DNA of 64,000 nucleotides from Alisma plantago-aquatica (GCA_963693085.1 OY856413.1:470387879-470451878), one strand, 5' to 3'; counted from the first letter of the stretch, positions 1 to 13,200 are shown. A program made the numbers and translations. The notes: generated by a model from the sequence alone, not told the origin.

Positions 1-857
1 CATTATGCAGGTTACAACTTCTTATGTATCATTTTACCTTTTTCATTTCAGGTTCCTTGCCATTAGCACAGGAATCATCCTGATTAACATATCTCATTAC
101 TCCTTCTTTTATGACTATTTATCCCACTTGGGTATGTTCTCTTATTTTATTATGTTTTTCAACCACTTATCAACATGTAAATCATCATATTCCACATTTT
201 CTTCATTAAACATTGATCATCTGTCTTAATTTCTTTCAAACGACATGCTTATTTTATATTAAAACTTTCTTACACACATAGGTTGGTCTGAGATTAACTC
301 AAGTTCCACCATATTCCTTTGTCATTGTTCTCATTTATCTTCTCATTATATACTTATCATTGGAGTTCTCTCCATCTTATGTGGATTTCAAACCTTGAAT
401 CACTTTATAAGCATAGACTTATCTATCTTTTACTTTGTTATCTTCTTGGATCACATCTTCAAGAACTCCTCTTTTCCTTATTTGTATTCATATTTAGATT
501 TCATGGTGTTGTATCTTTCTCTTACAATTACCAAACATTCAAGTTTTGATTGATAATGATGCAATTCTCATCTTCTTTAAGGTAGGATTGAGATATTCAC
601 ACCATGATCTCTTATTCGTTATGCTCTTTAGATTGTCTCAAAATGACTACTTGATCAGAGTAATTAGAAAGATAATAATCTAAGAGTTCCATACTTACCT
701 TTTCTTTAATAATTGAATACCTGGCCAGGGCACCCAAATACTGAGATTAGGCAGTATGCACCATATTTTTATGTCATATTCCTAATTTTGACATCATCCT
801 AGTCCTAAGTCCTAGTGTCCCTATAGACTCAGTGAACCTAAAGCTCTAATACCAACT
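1..857 (-). other. Leader region of the outer LTR element
   Basis: This stretch lies just inside the primer-binding site at 841-854, so on the minus strand it is the 5' untranslated leader of the element whose LTR fills 858-15452. It is AT-rich and pyrimidine-rich. The short ORFs in it resemble no family and I treat them as chance. At 716-745 it carries a motif (ATACCTGGCCAGGG followed by AAATACT) that also occurs twice in the leader of the inner element at 9896-9995, so the two families appear related. The rest of the element lies to the left of the window. Confidence 0.55.
841..854 (-). promoter_or_regulatory. Primer-binding site, outer LTR element
   Basis: Read on the minus strand this is TGGTATTAGAGCTT, close to the TGGTATCAGAGC complement of the 3' end of plant initiator tRNA-Met. 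It sits three bases from the LTR edge at 858, the expected place for priming of minus-strand DNA synthesis. One C-to-T change separates it from the usual core. Confidence 0.75.
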
Positions 858-2856
858 TGTGAGAACCCATTACATTAAATGAGATTACTTAAAACATAAA
901 ACACAATCAATCACTAATTAATCACATACCCAAAAATATGGGTAAATTAAAACCGATTCAACATCAACACCAGCTCAAAAACATTTGCATAAGAGCCTAA
1001 CATCTTTCTTATATCCATACTATGCCAAGAATTTGATACAAATTGATCTATCGCCTTTGCCACAACATATATACATAGGAGAACAATATTCATATATGTC
1101 ACACAAACAAGCATTAACATGCTAACAAAATTCTAATTAATTTGAAACACTATATACAAACTTTTCCTGCCCAAACATGAGTGTACATGGACGACTCTAG
1201 GACACAGTAGACATCTAATCAACTTTATCAAAAATTCATTACTATAGTTCCTCTTTGCTGCCACATGTTTGTTTTCGTCACTTCTGATTACCAAAAAAAT
1301 TGTGGCGAACCACAAGGGTGAGACCCATGTCCCAGCAAGAGATATAACCTCCAACAACATTTATTGATTACAACATTTTAAAGAAATTAAACTGTTAAGA
1401 AATTTAATTAGACATAACAAATAAGATCAACAATACTGATGATTAAAAAAATACATAAAGGAGTAAATAATAACCATCATCATTAGCCAGACTATCATCC
1501 TTTTTCTTGTTGATAATATAAGAAATTCAGTAGAATATGCAGTTCTAACATCATGAGCAAGTCTAGTAAGATAGCATAGCTAACAACATGAGCATGTCTA
1601 ATTGGTTGAACATATCAACATCATAAGAAGAGCTAACAGCATAAGCACAACTAGCTGGATAAGCATGATTAGTAGTATATTAATCTCTAGTTACAAAGGC
1701 ATGGCTCGCATGCTAAACATAACTTACAACATGAGATAGCTAGCATCATGATTATAATCAGTAGTAGCAGTATAGTTATCAACATAATCATGGGTATTGT
1801 ATGTATGCATCTACAATGTTAAGCATATCTGCAACATAAGTATATCTACTATCTCTTAATTGCACTAAGCATCATCTTTATGTAAAGAGAACAAATAAGG
1901 GTTATCATCCAATGTGAAGCGTCATGTATAACCCAAAATAGATATGCTATACGGCTGTATTACATCTTTTATTATGCCCTGAGGAAATTGAGGATACCAC
2001 TCAAAATCCAACTAACCACTGGTAAGTCAAAATCAGTGCCATATAAGATCTAGGAAGAGTCAGACTCCTAAGATATTCTCCACCCCCGGACAGTACGGGT
2101 CCACCACAACGACACATAAGGACAAGCTGCTAACATCCTAGTTCATCCTTACTATTCCCTGCAAGATCATCATTATCTTTGCATGCCTTATAACAAGGCT
2201 CAACAACATCACTTACATATAATACACCAGATCAACACAATATTGCATTAATGAGCTAGGAGATATTCATAAACAATCATAGCAGGGTTATATTAACATT
2301 AAGATCATTCCTTTATTACATCAACATGCAAGGAATATAGATATGATTAACCTTCATCATATTCATAATGCACATGTTTAGCATAAGAAAGTATCAACCA
2401 TGTGTCTATGATAACCACCAATTAACACATTAGGGTTATGATCATATTAAGGAGGTTATTCCACCATGATTCCATCATATAAGAATGTTAAACATGAATA
2501 CTCATCTTTATCTATTTGCATTAGAGTTAGGTTCAACAAGATAAATTATATTAATGTTATTAATCAACACTTATACCCAAACCCTAACTCATGGCATCCC
2601 CATTGGATCATGGATGCATAAGGTGGAGCATCACCATAACATTCCATACTATTCTCAAGTATGAACCCACACATAAATCAAGGTGTAACCATCAGGTTAT
2701 AACATACTAGGGTTTCAACATCTATAAGAGAGTACCCCATGATTGAATTAGTCATTCAAGTACTATTCATACCCAATTACCATCATTTAGTTATTTTAAA
2801 CCTAGGTATAACAAGTTATACCTCATTAAGGTTACATATTAACACAATATGGTTAT

Positions 2857-5800
2857 TGTGATGCCCCGATCCCCGTGGCATCTCTAATGACCTCGGAGAC
2901 CATGGAGTCATCCTCGATAAACCACCCTTAACTTTTTCTTTTCTTAATCACTTAGAATTAACTTAAAAGAAAATCTAATAACTTGAATAACACTGAATCA
3001 TATTAACTGTGGAAACAACTTACTATTTACCTTACTAGGAAGATCAAACAGAGTTACATGACATATTACATTTTTCATGTGAAATATAAAACACAACAGA
3101 TAACTAAAATCTAAGCTACATATTACACTACATTCTCTCACTACCACACCACATGCCCAAGGACCGAGGGGAAATGACTAAGAGACCTCTATCTAGTTAC
3201 GTACTACCTTCTAAGAACTTGGGTGACACGATCCTTCAGCTTCCTCGTGCTGACGCAGACCTAAAAAATGTTTTAGTAGGTTGGTGAGCTTCTGGCTTAG
3301 TGAATAAAATTTCACCCAACCATCGTAGATAACTCATTTTATGATTATTAATTGAAATAAAATACAATATAATACTATAATGAGCATATCTAAGAAATAT
3401 AATTTAAACTACAGGAGATGTCAACATTTCATTAAGATAACAACTGCTACAAAGCTGTAGATACGATTAAATAACAGAGCATAAAAATTTCATTTAAAGG
3501 ACAACTACTGTGAAACTAACTCAAATCTTTCTTAACTCCTTATTTTATAAGAAACTCTGTGAACCTATATAAATATATTTTATCTTATGCCCTGATCATA
3601 TGTAGTGTACTCTACATATGAAGACTTGTAGCGAACTACTATCTCGCCGTACAAGACTTAGCCGACAACCCAGGATAGCTAAGTCTGACTACTCTCCTGG
3701 TCTGCAATATGGAAACTGGCTCTCTGGCCTTGACACTCCTATGGTTCCGTAAACTAGACTCCTCTAACCTGAGCACACAGGCAGAGAGTAAAGCTACTTA
3801 TTGGCTTTTCTGTACTCTCATGCCACCAGGACTTCTAGTTGATGTTGGACACACTTTTCTATACTCTAGTGCCACCAGGACTTCTGGTTGATGTTGGACA
3901 CTACATTCTATAATTTAAGGAGACTTTCACTAGGGCTTCGTCCCCCGTACCACATGTTGGTAAACTCTGACCCCGTATACTGGACACACTGCCAGGGTAG
4001 GTCATTTTATCCCTAAGGTGCAGACTTCACATAGGGATTCTACGGTGTCAGGGCCCTTAAATCTATTATTTTGTTATTCTAGAAAAGCTCTTACTACATT
4101 GCATCTCTCTCTTACTTATTCTTGGCTTTGATATCTCTATGGTAACAAATGTATTTATCTGAAACTTATAAATACAACATGTATATCATTTCTAACTTGG
4201 CAGTGCATTATGCTCAAACACGGCAATTTACTAAGAAATCAACATACTGTACTTGTAGGCAGATTTAAATAAATAGACTACTTGTCAACTTGGCACATAC
4301 ATACTGAAATCATGCAATTAAACATCTTAATATACTGATAAGGGTTGATTACTCAACATATGAGAAATCATCAATAACACTTCTAAATTATCTGAAAATG
4401 CCTAGAAAAATGCACACATCAACCCTAATCCTAAGTTGTGAATCACTTAATCCAATTAAGAGTCAATTACTTATCATGACACGAATTATTGATAATAACT
4501 TAGAATTTCTTATGATATCCTTGAGAAACGTGTTGATTCGTATAATTATTAATAAACTCACATTAAATATGATCGGGAGTGTGCAACTAGGTTTCTATTG
4601 AACCCTTTCATGTCATTGTCATTTTTTTGAAATCAAGCATCTATTAACTTACTGAAAACTTACAGCCTGGGTTTATTCCCAAACTATACTATTACTAGTC
4701 ATGTACTACATAGTTCAACATTTACTCGATCAATTTAATTTTCAATCAATAGTGTATTTACACTAATTCAAATCACACATATCAATTAACTAAATAGCAT
4801 CGTGCAACGTTCATAAATAAAATGTGCAAATTTGGAAATCGAGCAGCGTCCGCACTGCCCGACACCTAGGTAAACGTTGTTACCCACAAATAACATCGAT
4901 TCAACCAAAAACACCCAATTATTTGAGTTAACCGTGCTTAGTGAGTGGAATTCCACTCACTGTGGGTTGAGGTGACCGAATTTCAAATGAAAATCCATCC
5001 AGAGCCTAAATCTGGGCTTCAGCAGGTCTTCTTCAACCTTGGTATAGTTTTGGAACAACATGCTTCACGCAGCAGGAGGAAGGATGAAGCTAGAAACGTA
5101 GCTAGGTGCTGCTCGTGGCTACAGGGGCTGTAGAAGCTTGCTTGGACCTCAAAATCGGAGCTAAAGCACTATTTCTGTGGTGCTACTCACACCCAAAGGC
5201 TCTGGTTCAGACCTACTACTGCAAGCTGCCATTATTCTCACGTACATGTTGAAGGAAAAGCTCGAATAGGTGCTAAACGCAGCTAGGAGCTGCGGAATCA
5301 AGCATAGACCTCAAGGACGAAGTCAGGGCGGAGTGTTCATGCTACTGGCTGCACCCAATCGAGCTCAAGCAATTATTCTTCTCACGTACAAGTTGAAAGA
5401 AGAGCTTGACTAGGTGCGAAACGCGGCTGGGAGCTGCGGAATCAAGCATAGACCTCAAGGAAAAAGTCAGGGTGGCATGTTCATGTTGCTGGCTGTGCCC
5501 AATCAAGCTCTTGGCCGCTACTACGGCTACTTGGTTGGCCGCTGCCCTAGCAGGTCGGGCGCCGCACCTGGGGCGAGGTTGAGGAGGAAGAAGGGAAGAG
5601 GAAGGAGAAGAAGGAGATGGTGGCACTGCTGGTCAGAGCTTAAGGCACCCAAATTGCCCCATCCATCACACTCGATTGCGGCTGGCTACTGTGTGTGCGC
5701 CCGCTTTCAAGCGGTGCCCGGTCGGGGAAGAAGATAAGGGAAGGGTTAATAAGCCAATTAAATGGGTAATTTGCACTATAGGTCCAAAGAACATAAAAAC

Positions 5801-6012
5801 ATAATAACTTTTGTCTCGAAAGTTCAATTTGTGTGATTTCTTTTGCAAAGTTTCAAGCGTGAGATCCTCTACAACCTCAAGGAATGAAATAATGCTAATT
5901 AGACTATAACACTAGATCAAAGAACTAATCACAACATGAATACTTAACCTAATTAACATGATGATGCTATTATCATTGTACTTATTAGTTAACTTTGATG
6001 TGGGTCAAAGCA
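2857..6012 (-). repeat. 3' LTR of the nested gypsy element
   Basis: Starts TGTGATGCCCC and ends AAAGCA on the plus strand, giving TG...CA ends. It aligns along its whole length with 10271-13300. It holds a 49-bp tandem duplication at about 3821-3918 (shared with the other LTR), a perfect 20-bp palindrome at 4941-4960, and a 144-bp tandem duplication at about 5237-5524 that the other LTR lacks. The 144-bp copy accounts for its greater length (3156 versus 3030 bp). The GC- and GA-rich stretch at 5530-5720 makes chance ORFs on both strands that I do not count as genes. Confidence 0.9.
4941..4960. repeat. Perfect 20-bp palindrome in LTR
   Basis: The sequence GTGAGTGGAATTCCACTCAC is its own reverse complement. 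The other LTR has the same site with substitutions in both arms (12361-12380), so the perfect symmetry is held only in this copy. It could form a cruciform or bind a dimeric factor, but no function is shown. Confidence 0.8.
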
Positions 6013-6027
6013 ATCTCCCTCCCTTAT
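6013..6027 (-). other. Polypurine tract of nested gypsy element
   Basis: On the minus strand this reads ATAAGGGAGGGAGAT and runs directly into the TGCTTTGACC start of the 3' LTR. Position and composition fit the plus-strand primer of reverse transcription. Confidence 0.8.
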
Positions 6028-6093
6028 GAGAATTTCATACCAAAATTCCTAAAAGAGAAAAGGAAACTTGTTACACATATATGACTCAAGATC

Positions 6094-7419
6094 CTACATG
6101 GCTTCCTCTAGGTTGTGGTTCCACCACAGAAATTTTACTAACGGTATCTCACAATTCTTGAGTTTCTTGATCCTATGATCAACTATTTGAATAGGTCCTT
6201 CAATATAGGACACATCTGATCTAAGTTGTATAGGTTCTGGATCCATTATCTTCTCTGTACTAGGGTAACACTTCTTCAACATCGATACATGAAACACATC
6301 ATGTAGATTAGCCAACTCAGATGGCAAATCCAACCTGTAGGCTACAGGTCCAATCCTCTCAATGATAGGATATGGGCCCATAAACCTAAGAGTCAGTTTT
6401 CCTCTCTTGCCAAACCTCAACACTCCTTTCCATGGTGAAACGTTCAAATACACTTCATCACCAACCTCAAACTCAATAGGTCTATGTCTCTTCTCAGCAT
6501 AACTCTTCTCCTTGTCCTGTGCAGCTTTCAACTATTCTCTGATCACTGTAATCTTTTTAGTAGTCAAATCCACTATCTTTGGTCCAAGAATCTCTTTTTC
6601 ACCCACCTCATACCAACATATGGGTGATCTAAATTTTTGGCCATACAAGGCTTCATACGGGGCCATACCAAGACTGGAGTGGTGACTATTATTGTATGCA
6701 AACTCTATAAGGATCAAGTGTTCTTCCCAAATTCCACTGAAATGCAAGACACATGCTCTCAGCATGTCCTCAAGAGTCTGAATGGTCATCTCTGACTGAC
6801 CATCCGCCTGTAGGTGAAAAGATGTACTGAATCTCAACTTTGTACCCAAAGCACGATGCAACTGATTCCAAAACCTAGATGTGAATTTAGGATCTCTATC
6901 TGATATAATTGAAAATAGGATACCATGCAACCTGACTATCTCATCCACATATATCTTAGCCAACTTCGGGACATCAAAGGTTGAATTAATAGGAAGAAAG
7001 TGAGCAGACTTAGTCAATCTATCCACAATCACCCATATTGAGTCACAACCTCTTGGTGTTTTGGGCAACCCTACCACAAAATCCATTGTGATATGTTCCC
7101 ACTTCCACTCTGGTATAGGAAGAGATTGCAAGGTACCTATAGGTTTGTGATGCTTAGCCTTGACCTGCTGGCACACACTACATCTAGCCACGTACACATC
7201 TACATCATTTTTCATACCTGACCACCAGAACAACTCCTTGAGATTCATGTACATCTTAGTGTTGCCTGGATGCATAGCGTACATTGATGCATGCGCTTCC
7301 TTAAGAATCTGTTCTTTCAAATCATTATCTCCATGTACACACAACCTGTCATGCTGATACAACAAACCATCATATGAAAATTTGAACTTCGGTCTCTTTC
7401 CCTTCATCAAATCCTGCAT
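6094..7419 (-). pseudogene. Ty3/gypsy integrase with C-terminal chromodomain-like tail
   Basis: Two reading frames, 7419-6532 (295 residues) and 6531-6094 (145 residues), are separated only by a stop codon and together form the integrase end of pol. The first has the zinc-binding HHCC region (CSVCQQVKAKHHKP), then the catalytic core: TMDFVVGLP carries the first Asp, SDRDPKFTSRFW the second, and ADGQSE the Glu. It continues through LEDMLRAC and APYEALYG. The second has the GKLTLRFMGPYPI fold, the LHDVFHVSMLKK segment, and a tail (IPLVKFLWWNHNLEEA) like that of chromoviruses that target heterochromatin. The enzyme would insert the cDNA into the genome. The DDE residues survive, but the in-frame stop near 6531 and upstream breaks make it a relic. 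Confidence 0.93.
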
Positions 7420-7491
7420 GATCTGTTGTAACTCACGGTCACTCTACTGTAGTTCCTTGATCTGATCATAAAAAGTAGGCTTGACTTGCAT

Positions 7492-8091
7492 CTATGCAAT
7501 CAAACCACTCTGCTCTGTCACCCCTAAGTATAAGTTCAAATTCCGCATCTCTACTAGCAGGACTCTCTTGAAGCATGTCATAGAGAATACATCAGCTATT
7601 GAACTTGACTTCCTGTTGAGGGCATCTGCTACCACATTCACCTTACCAGGATGATAATCTATCGTCACATCATAATCCTTGATCAATTCTAGCCATCTCC
7701 GCTGTCTAAGATTTAGATCCTTCTGAGTGAAAATATATTTCAAGCTCTTATCATCCCTAAACACCTGACATACCTCACCATAAAGATAGTGACGTCATGT
7801 CTTAAGAGCATGAACTGCAACAGATAACTCCAAATCATGTGTCGGGTAATTCTCCTCATTCTTCTTAAGTTGTCTAGATGCATAAGCTACTACCTTGCCT
7901 TCCTGCATCAACACATAGCCTAAGCCTCTCCTGGAAGCATCACAAAACGTTGTGTAGCCTTTATCTTCCTCGGGTAGGATCAACACCAGTGATGTAGTCA
8001 ACCTCTTCTTCAAGATCTGATAAATATCCTCACAATTGTCTAACCAAACAAACGGTGCTTTCTTTCTCGTTAAGTGTGTCAGAGGTGACAC
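7492..8091 (-). pseudogene. Ty3/gypsy RNase H domain, frame-broken
   Basis: Segments 8091-7795 and 7764-7492 on the minus strand together spell the reverse-transcriptase-linked RNase H of gypsy pol. The first has [18 protein letters not shown], then [14 protein letters not shown] with the catalytic Asp region, and [19 protein letters not shown]. The second has [24 protein letters not shown] and [18 protein letters not shown], the usual end of the domain. RNase H degrades the RNA strand of the RNA-DNA hybrid during reverse transcription. At least one stop (near 7793) and a frame change separate the parts, so it cannot be made as one protein. The integrase relic follows downstream. Confidence 0.9.
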
Positions 8092-8472
8092 TATAATGCT
8101 AAAGTTTTAGATGAACCTCCTATAGTAACCTACCAATCCTAAGAAGCTTCTGATCTCAGTAGGAGTCTGAGGCTGCTCCCACTGTAGAACAGACTTGACT
8201 TTCTTAGGGTCAACACTTACTCCATCTCCTAAGATGACATGTCCAAGAAAAGATAACTCAGCTAACTAGAACCCACACTTACTGAACTTAGCATATAACT
8301 GATGTTGTCTCAACAAATGTAACGATATCCTCAGATGTTGCTCATGTTGCTCATCATCTCTGAAGTAGATCAAAATATCATCTATGAAAACTACTATGAA
8401 CTGATCCAAAAAGAGTTTGAAAATGCGGTTCATCATATCCATGAAAGTTGTTGGGGCATTAGTCAGTACCAT
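8092..8472 (-). pseudogene. Ty3/gypsy reverse transcriptase, C-terminal half only
   Basis: The frame 8472-8266 begins in the middle of RT with [15 protein letters not shown] and holds the active-site box [10 protein letters not shown] (gypsy F/Y-x-D-D), followed by [16 protein letters not shown]. Below it (8265-8092) out-of-frame sequence can still be read as the thumb/connection region leading to RNase H. The fingers, the first palm motif and everything upstream (protease, gag) are absent: at 8473 homology stops and AT-rich non-coding sequence follows. The two aspartates of the catalytic box are still present. It is a fragment of the pol of the nested element. Confidence 0.88.
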
Positions 8473-10246
8473 TTTTCATTTATAATCTATATTACTCCAT
8501 TATGCTTCAAACCCTTCCTTATACCCATAATCCTCTTACCATATACTACTCTTCCACCTGTCATCTTTAACTTCTAATTTTTTTTCTATGATCATGTTGC
8601 TTATTCATGTGTATGATCATGTATACCATGTTGCATATATTTTTATTTGTCCTCCTACTAATGTGAAGTTGAAATTCTAAATCAATATTCTCTCTACTAG
8701 TTTCATCTCATGTTTAATACATTACATATCCTTTTATTTTAAATCCAACGGCTCATGCATGGGTCAAACTTAGTTTCTTTTTTAATCAAGTTCTTCCTCC
8801 TTGAATATAGTTTGCCTTTGTATGTCTCATTCATTTTCTAAACTAAACTTTTGTTCTAATTTCAGGAACTAGTTTGTTAGTCTATAGAGACTTAGAATCC
8901 AAAGGTAGTATGTATGAATGTATTAAACTTCATAATAAATGTATACATTCCATGCTCTCAATTATGTCATGTAATCCTCATTCCTTAATCAAGCTCATCA
9001 TTTCTAACATTTATCTTTGATTCAACTAATTTTCTTGTCCTGGTCTTATGATTTACATGCTCATCTAATTCTTTTTACTTTAACTCTTCTGAAGACTCTT
9101 CATTTCTATGTGCTTATTGTATACCGAACTCTTTTCTTCTATTTCCCCTTTTCTTTGGATTACATAAAAGTATTTTACTCTATTATATGATACATTCCTC
9201 CTGATTGATGCTTACTATCTTAGCCCTTACATACTTTTCTCATATTTAGAGTTCATATAATACTAATCATTAAATTTAATCTGAATCTTATGTCATGTTC
9301 CTTTATTTCCAATTAAGGATTGCTCATATGAGGCCCCAATTGTTGAATCTCGGATATCAGTTCCAACTAATTCTTATCTATTCTAATCTTTCCCTAATAT
9401 TTCAACATCTTAGTGTATGTACATTCTCACTATGATGTGAGTCTAAATTATTCAGTGTCTACCTTTATTGTATTTTCAATATGAGTCGTTAGATCCTAGT
9501 AACGCACCCTGCCAGCCGGACCAGACCAAACCTACAGTTCTAAAACCAAGAGCTACTCGGGATTAACTATCTCCGATTAATCTCAAACATGTGGAAATAA
9601 TATCCACTTAGGGCAAACTCATTTAAACATAACTTCTGTTCTACTTGATACAAAGAATATAAATAATAAATGAATCACTTCATGACACACAACAATATAA
9701 AAGAACCATGTATATTCTACAAACTGATAATCTATTTTTCTTACATATAAGAGCACTTCTAGTGATCTCCAATCAAATAAGAAATATAAAGCAAGTGTTG
9801 TATCACATCCTATGTTTAATCTCTTACTCCATTACTTTCTGGTCTACTGACTCTAAGATTTCTAGGGTTTCTCTCTAGCCCATCCTTCCTTTGCATACCT
9901 GGCCAGGGCATTCAGAGAAGAATAGATAGAGTAGCTTGATACTGGTCAATATAAGTATCCAGATACCTGGCCAGGGTATCTAAATACTCAGACCTCCCAG
10001 ATCTATAGACACATCACTTCCTATCTGCCACACTTATAACTCTAATTTTCTATCCTAATGGTCCTTGACAACTCAGCCTAAGCTCTTAGCTTGGTCCTCA
10101 TGACCACGTCCTCTTCCTATCATCTGCAATAGTATAACAAAACACTTCCTGTTATAAAATTGCTGTTAGAAGGAAGACACCTAAGTCCTAATCTTATTGG
10201 TCTCTTGTCGTCCCCTAACCTTGACTTACTGTAACTATGTACTCAA
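8473..10246 (-). other. Non-coding interior replacing gag, protease and RT start
   Basis: About 1.8 kb between the RT fragment and the primer site where roughly 3 kb of gag-protease-RT would be expected. Neither strand shows gag, zinc-knuckle or protease motifs. Near the primer site, two copies of the ATACCTGGCCAGGG motif (9896-9909 and 9964-9977) match one in the leader at 716-745, so at least 9890-10246 is probably the native leader. The AT-rich part from 8473 to about 9480 is unexplained; it may be a foreign fragment or filler left by a deletion. Confidence 0.5.
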
Positions 10247-10263
10247 CCTATGCACTGATACCA
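10247..10263 (-). promoter_or_regulatory. Primer-binding site, nested gypsy element
   Basis: The minus strand reads TGGTATCAGTGCATAGG, matching the initiator-tRNA-Met complement TGGTATCAGAGC with one change. It starts seven bases inside the 5' LTR edge at 10271. Confidence 0.85.
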
Positions 10264-10270
10264 AATTACT

Positions 10271-13200
10271 TGTGATGCCCCAATCCCCGTGCCATCTCTA
10301 ATGACCTCGGACATCGGGGAGTCACCCTCAGTAAACCACCCTTAACTTTTAATTTTCTTAATCACTTAGAATTAACTTAAAATAAAGTCTGATAACTTGA
10401 ATAACACCAAATCGTATTAACTGCGGAAGAAACTTACTATTTGCCTTACTAGGAAGATAAAACAGAGTTACATAACATATTACATTTTTTGTGCAGAATA
10501 TAAAAGACAACAGATAACTAAAATCTAAATTAAATATTACACTACATTCTCTCACTACCACACCACATGCCCAAGGACTGAGGGGAAAGGACTAAGAGAC
10601 CTCTATCTAACAGCGTACTACCTTCTAAGAACTTGGGAGATACGATCCTTCAGTTTCCTTGTGCTGACGCTGACCTGAAAATATGTTTCAGTAGGTTGGT
10701 GAGCTACTGGCTCAGTGAATAGAATTTCACCCAACCATCGCAGATAACTCATTTTATGATTATTTATTGGAATCAAATACCAAATAATACTATACCGAGT
10801 ATATCTAAGCAATATAATTTAAATGACAGGAGATGTCAACATTTCATTTAGATAACAACTACTGCAAAGATGTAGATACGATTAAATAATAGAGAATACA
10901 AAAATTTCATTTAAAGGACAACTTCTGTGAAACTAACTCAAATATTTCTTAACCCCTTAACTTATAAGAAACTTTGTGAACCTATATAAACATATTTTAT
11001 CTTATGCTCTAATTATATGCAGTGTACTCTACATATGAAGACTCGTAGCGAACTACTATCACACCGTACAAGACTTAGCCGACACCCTGGGATAGCTAAG
11101 TCTAACTACTCTCCTGGTCTGTAATAGGGAAACTGGCTCTCTAGCCTCGACACTCCTATGGTGCCATAAACTGGACTCCTCCTCTAACCTGAGCACACAG
11201 GCGGAGAGTCAAGCCACATGTTGGCTTTTCTGTACTCTTGTGCCACCAAGACTTCTGGTTGATATCGGACACACTTTTCTGTACTCTAGTTCCACCAGGA
11301 CTTCTGGTCAATGTTGGACACTACATTTTGTAATTTAAGGAGACTTCCACTAGGGCTTCATACCCCGTACCACCTTTTGGTACGTTCTGACCCTCGTATA
11401 CTGGACGCACCGCCAAGGTTGGTCATTTTATCCCTAAGGCACAAACCTCACATAGGGATTCTACGGTGTCAGGGCCCTTAAATCTATTATTTTGTTATTC
11501 TAGAAATGTTCTTACTACATTGCATCTCTCTCTTACTTATTCTTGGCTTTGGTATCTCTATGGTACTGAATCTATTTATCTGAAACTTATAAATACAACA
11601 TGTATATCATTTCTAACTTGGAAGTGCAATATGCAAAAATACGGTAATTTACTGAGAAATCAACATACTGTACTTGTAGGCAGATTTAAATAAATAGAAT
11701 ATTTGTCAACTTGGCACATACATACTGAAATCATGTAATTAAACATCTTAATATACCGATAAGGGTTGATTACTCAACATTTGAGAAATCATAAGTAGCA
11801 CTTGTAAATTATCTAAAAATTCCTAGAAAAACATGCACATCAACCCTAATCTTGAGTTGTGCATCACTTAACCCAATTAAGAATTAATTACTTATCATGA
11901 CACGAATTATTGATAATAACTGAGAATTTCTTATGATATCCTTGAGAAACATGTAGATTCATATAATTATTAATAAACTCACATTAAATATGACTGGGAG
12001 TGTGCAACTAGGTTTCTATTGAACCCTTTCATGCCATTGTCATTTCTTTGAAATCAAACATCTATTAACTTACTAAAAACATACAACCTGGGTTTATACC
12101 CAAATTGTACCGTTACTGGTCATGTGCTACAGAGTTCAACATTTACTCGAGCAATTTAAGTTTCAATCAATCGTGTATTTACACTAATACAAATCACACA
12201 TATCAATTAACTAATTAGCGTTATGCAACATTAATAAATAAAACATGCAAATTTGGAAATCGAGTGGCGTCGACACTGCCCGACACCTGGGTAAACATTG
12301 TTACCCGCAAATAACATTGATTCAACCAAAAACACCTGATTATTTGAGTTAAACATGCTTAGTGAGTGAAATTCTACTCACCGTGGGTTGAGGTGACCGA
12401 ATTTCAACTGAAAATTCGTACTGAGCCTAAATCCGGGCATCAGCAAGTCTTATTCAATCTTGGTACAGTTTTGTAACAACCTGCTTCACGCATCAGGTGG
12501 AAGGAAGAACCTACAAATGTTGTTAGGTGCTGCTCGTGGCTAGGGGGACTGCAGAAGCTTGCTTGGACCTCAAAATCGGAGCCAAAGCACCATTTCCATG
12601 GTGCTGCTCATGCCCAAAGGCTCTGGTTTGGAGCTGCTACTGCAAGAAGTCGTTCTTCTCACGTACAGGTTGAAGGAAGAGCTCGACTAGGTACTAAACG
12701 TAGCTGGGAGCTGCGGAATCAAGCAAAGACCTCAAGGACAAAGTCGGGGCAACATTTTTGTACTACTGGCTGCACCCAATCAAGCTCCTAGTCGATGCTA
12801 CGACAGCTTGGCTGGCCACTACTACTGGGCGCCGCCCTAACAAGTTGGGTGCCATGCCTGGGGCGAGGTTGAGGAGGAAGATGGGCGGAGGAAGAAGAAG
12901 AAGGAGAGGGTGGCATTGCTGGTCAGAGCTTAAGGCGCCCAAATCGCCCCATTCATCGCCCTCGATTGCAACCTGCTATTGTGTGCACCCACTTTCAAGC
13001 AGTGCCTGATCAGGGAAGAAGATAAGGGAAGGGTTAATAAGCCAATTAAATGGGTAATTTGCACTATATGTCCAAAGAACATAAAAATATCATAACTTTT
13101 GCCTCTAAAGTCCAATTTGTGTGATTTCTTTTGCAAAGTTTCAAGCGTGAGATCCTATAAAACCTCAAGGCACAAAATCATGCTAATTAGACTATAAAAC

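Noticed and set aside
1549..1840. Possible tandem repeat of AACATGAGCA-like phrases
   Set aside because: Spacing is irregular and units are poorly alike, so it is low-complexity drift and not a true tandem array; also not a CRISPR array.
5342..5848. Overlapping ORFs of 60-107 codons on both strands
   Set aside because: They lie in a GC- and GA-rich part of an LTR, overlap each other, and are not kept in the other LTR (12758-13136 differs). Chance ORFs.
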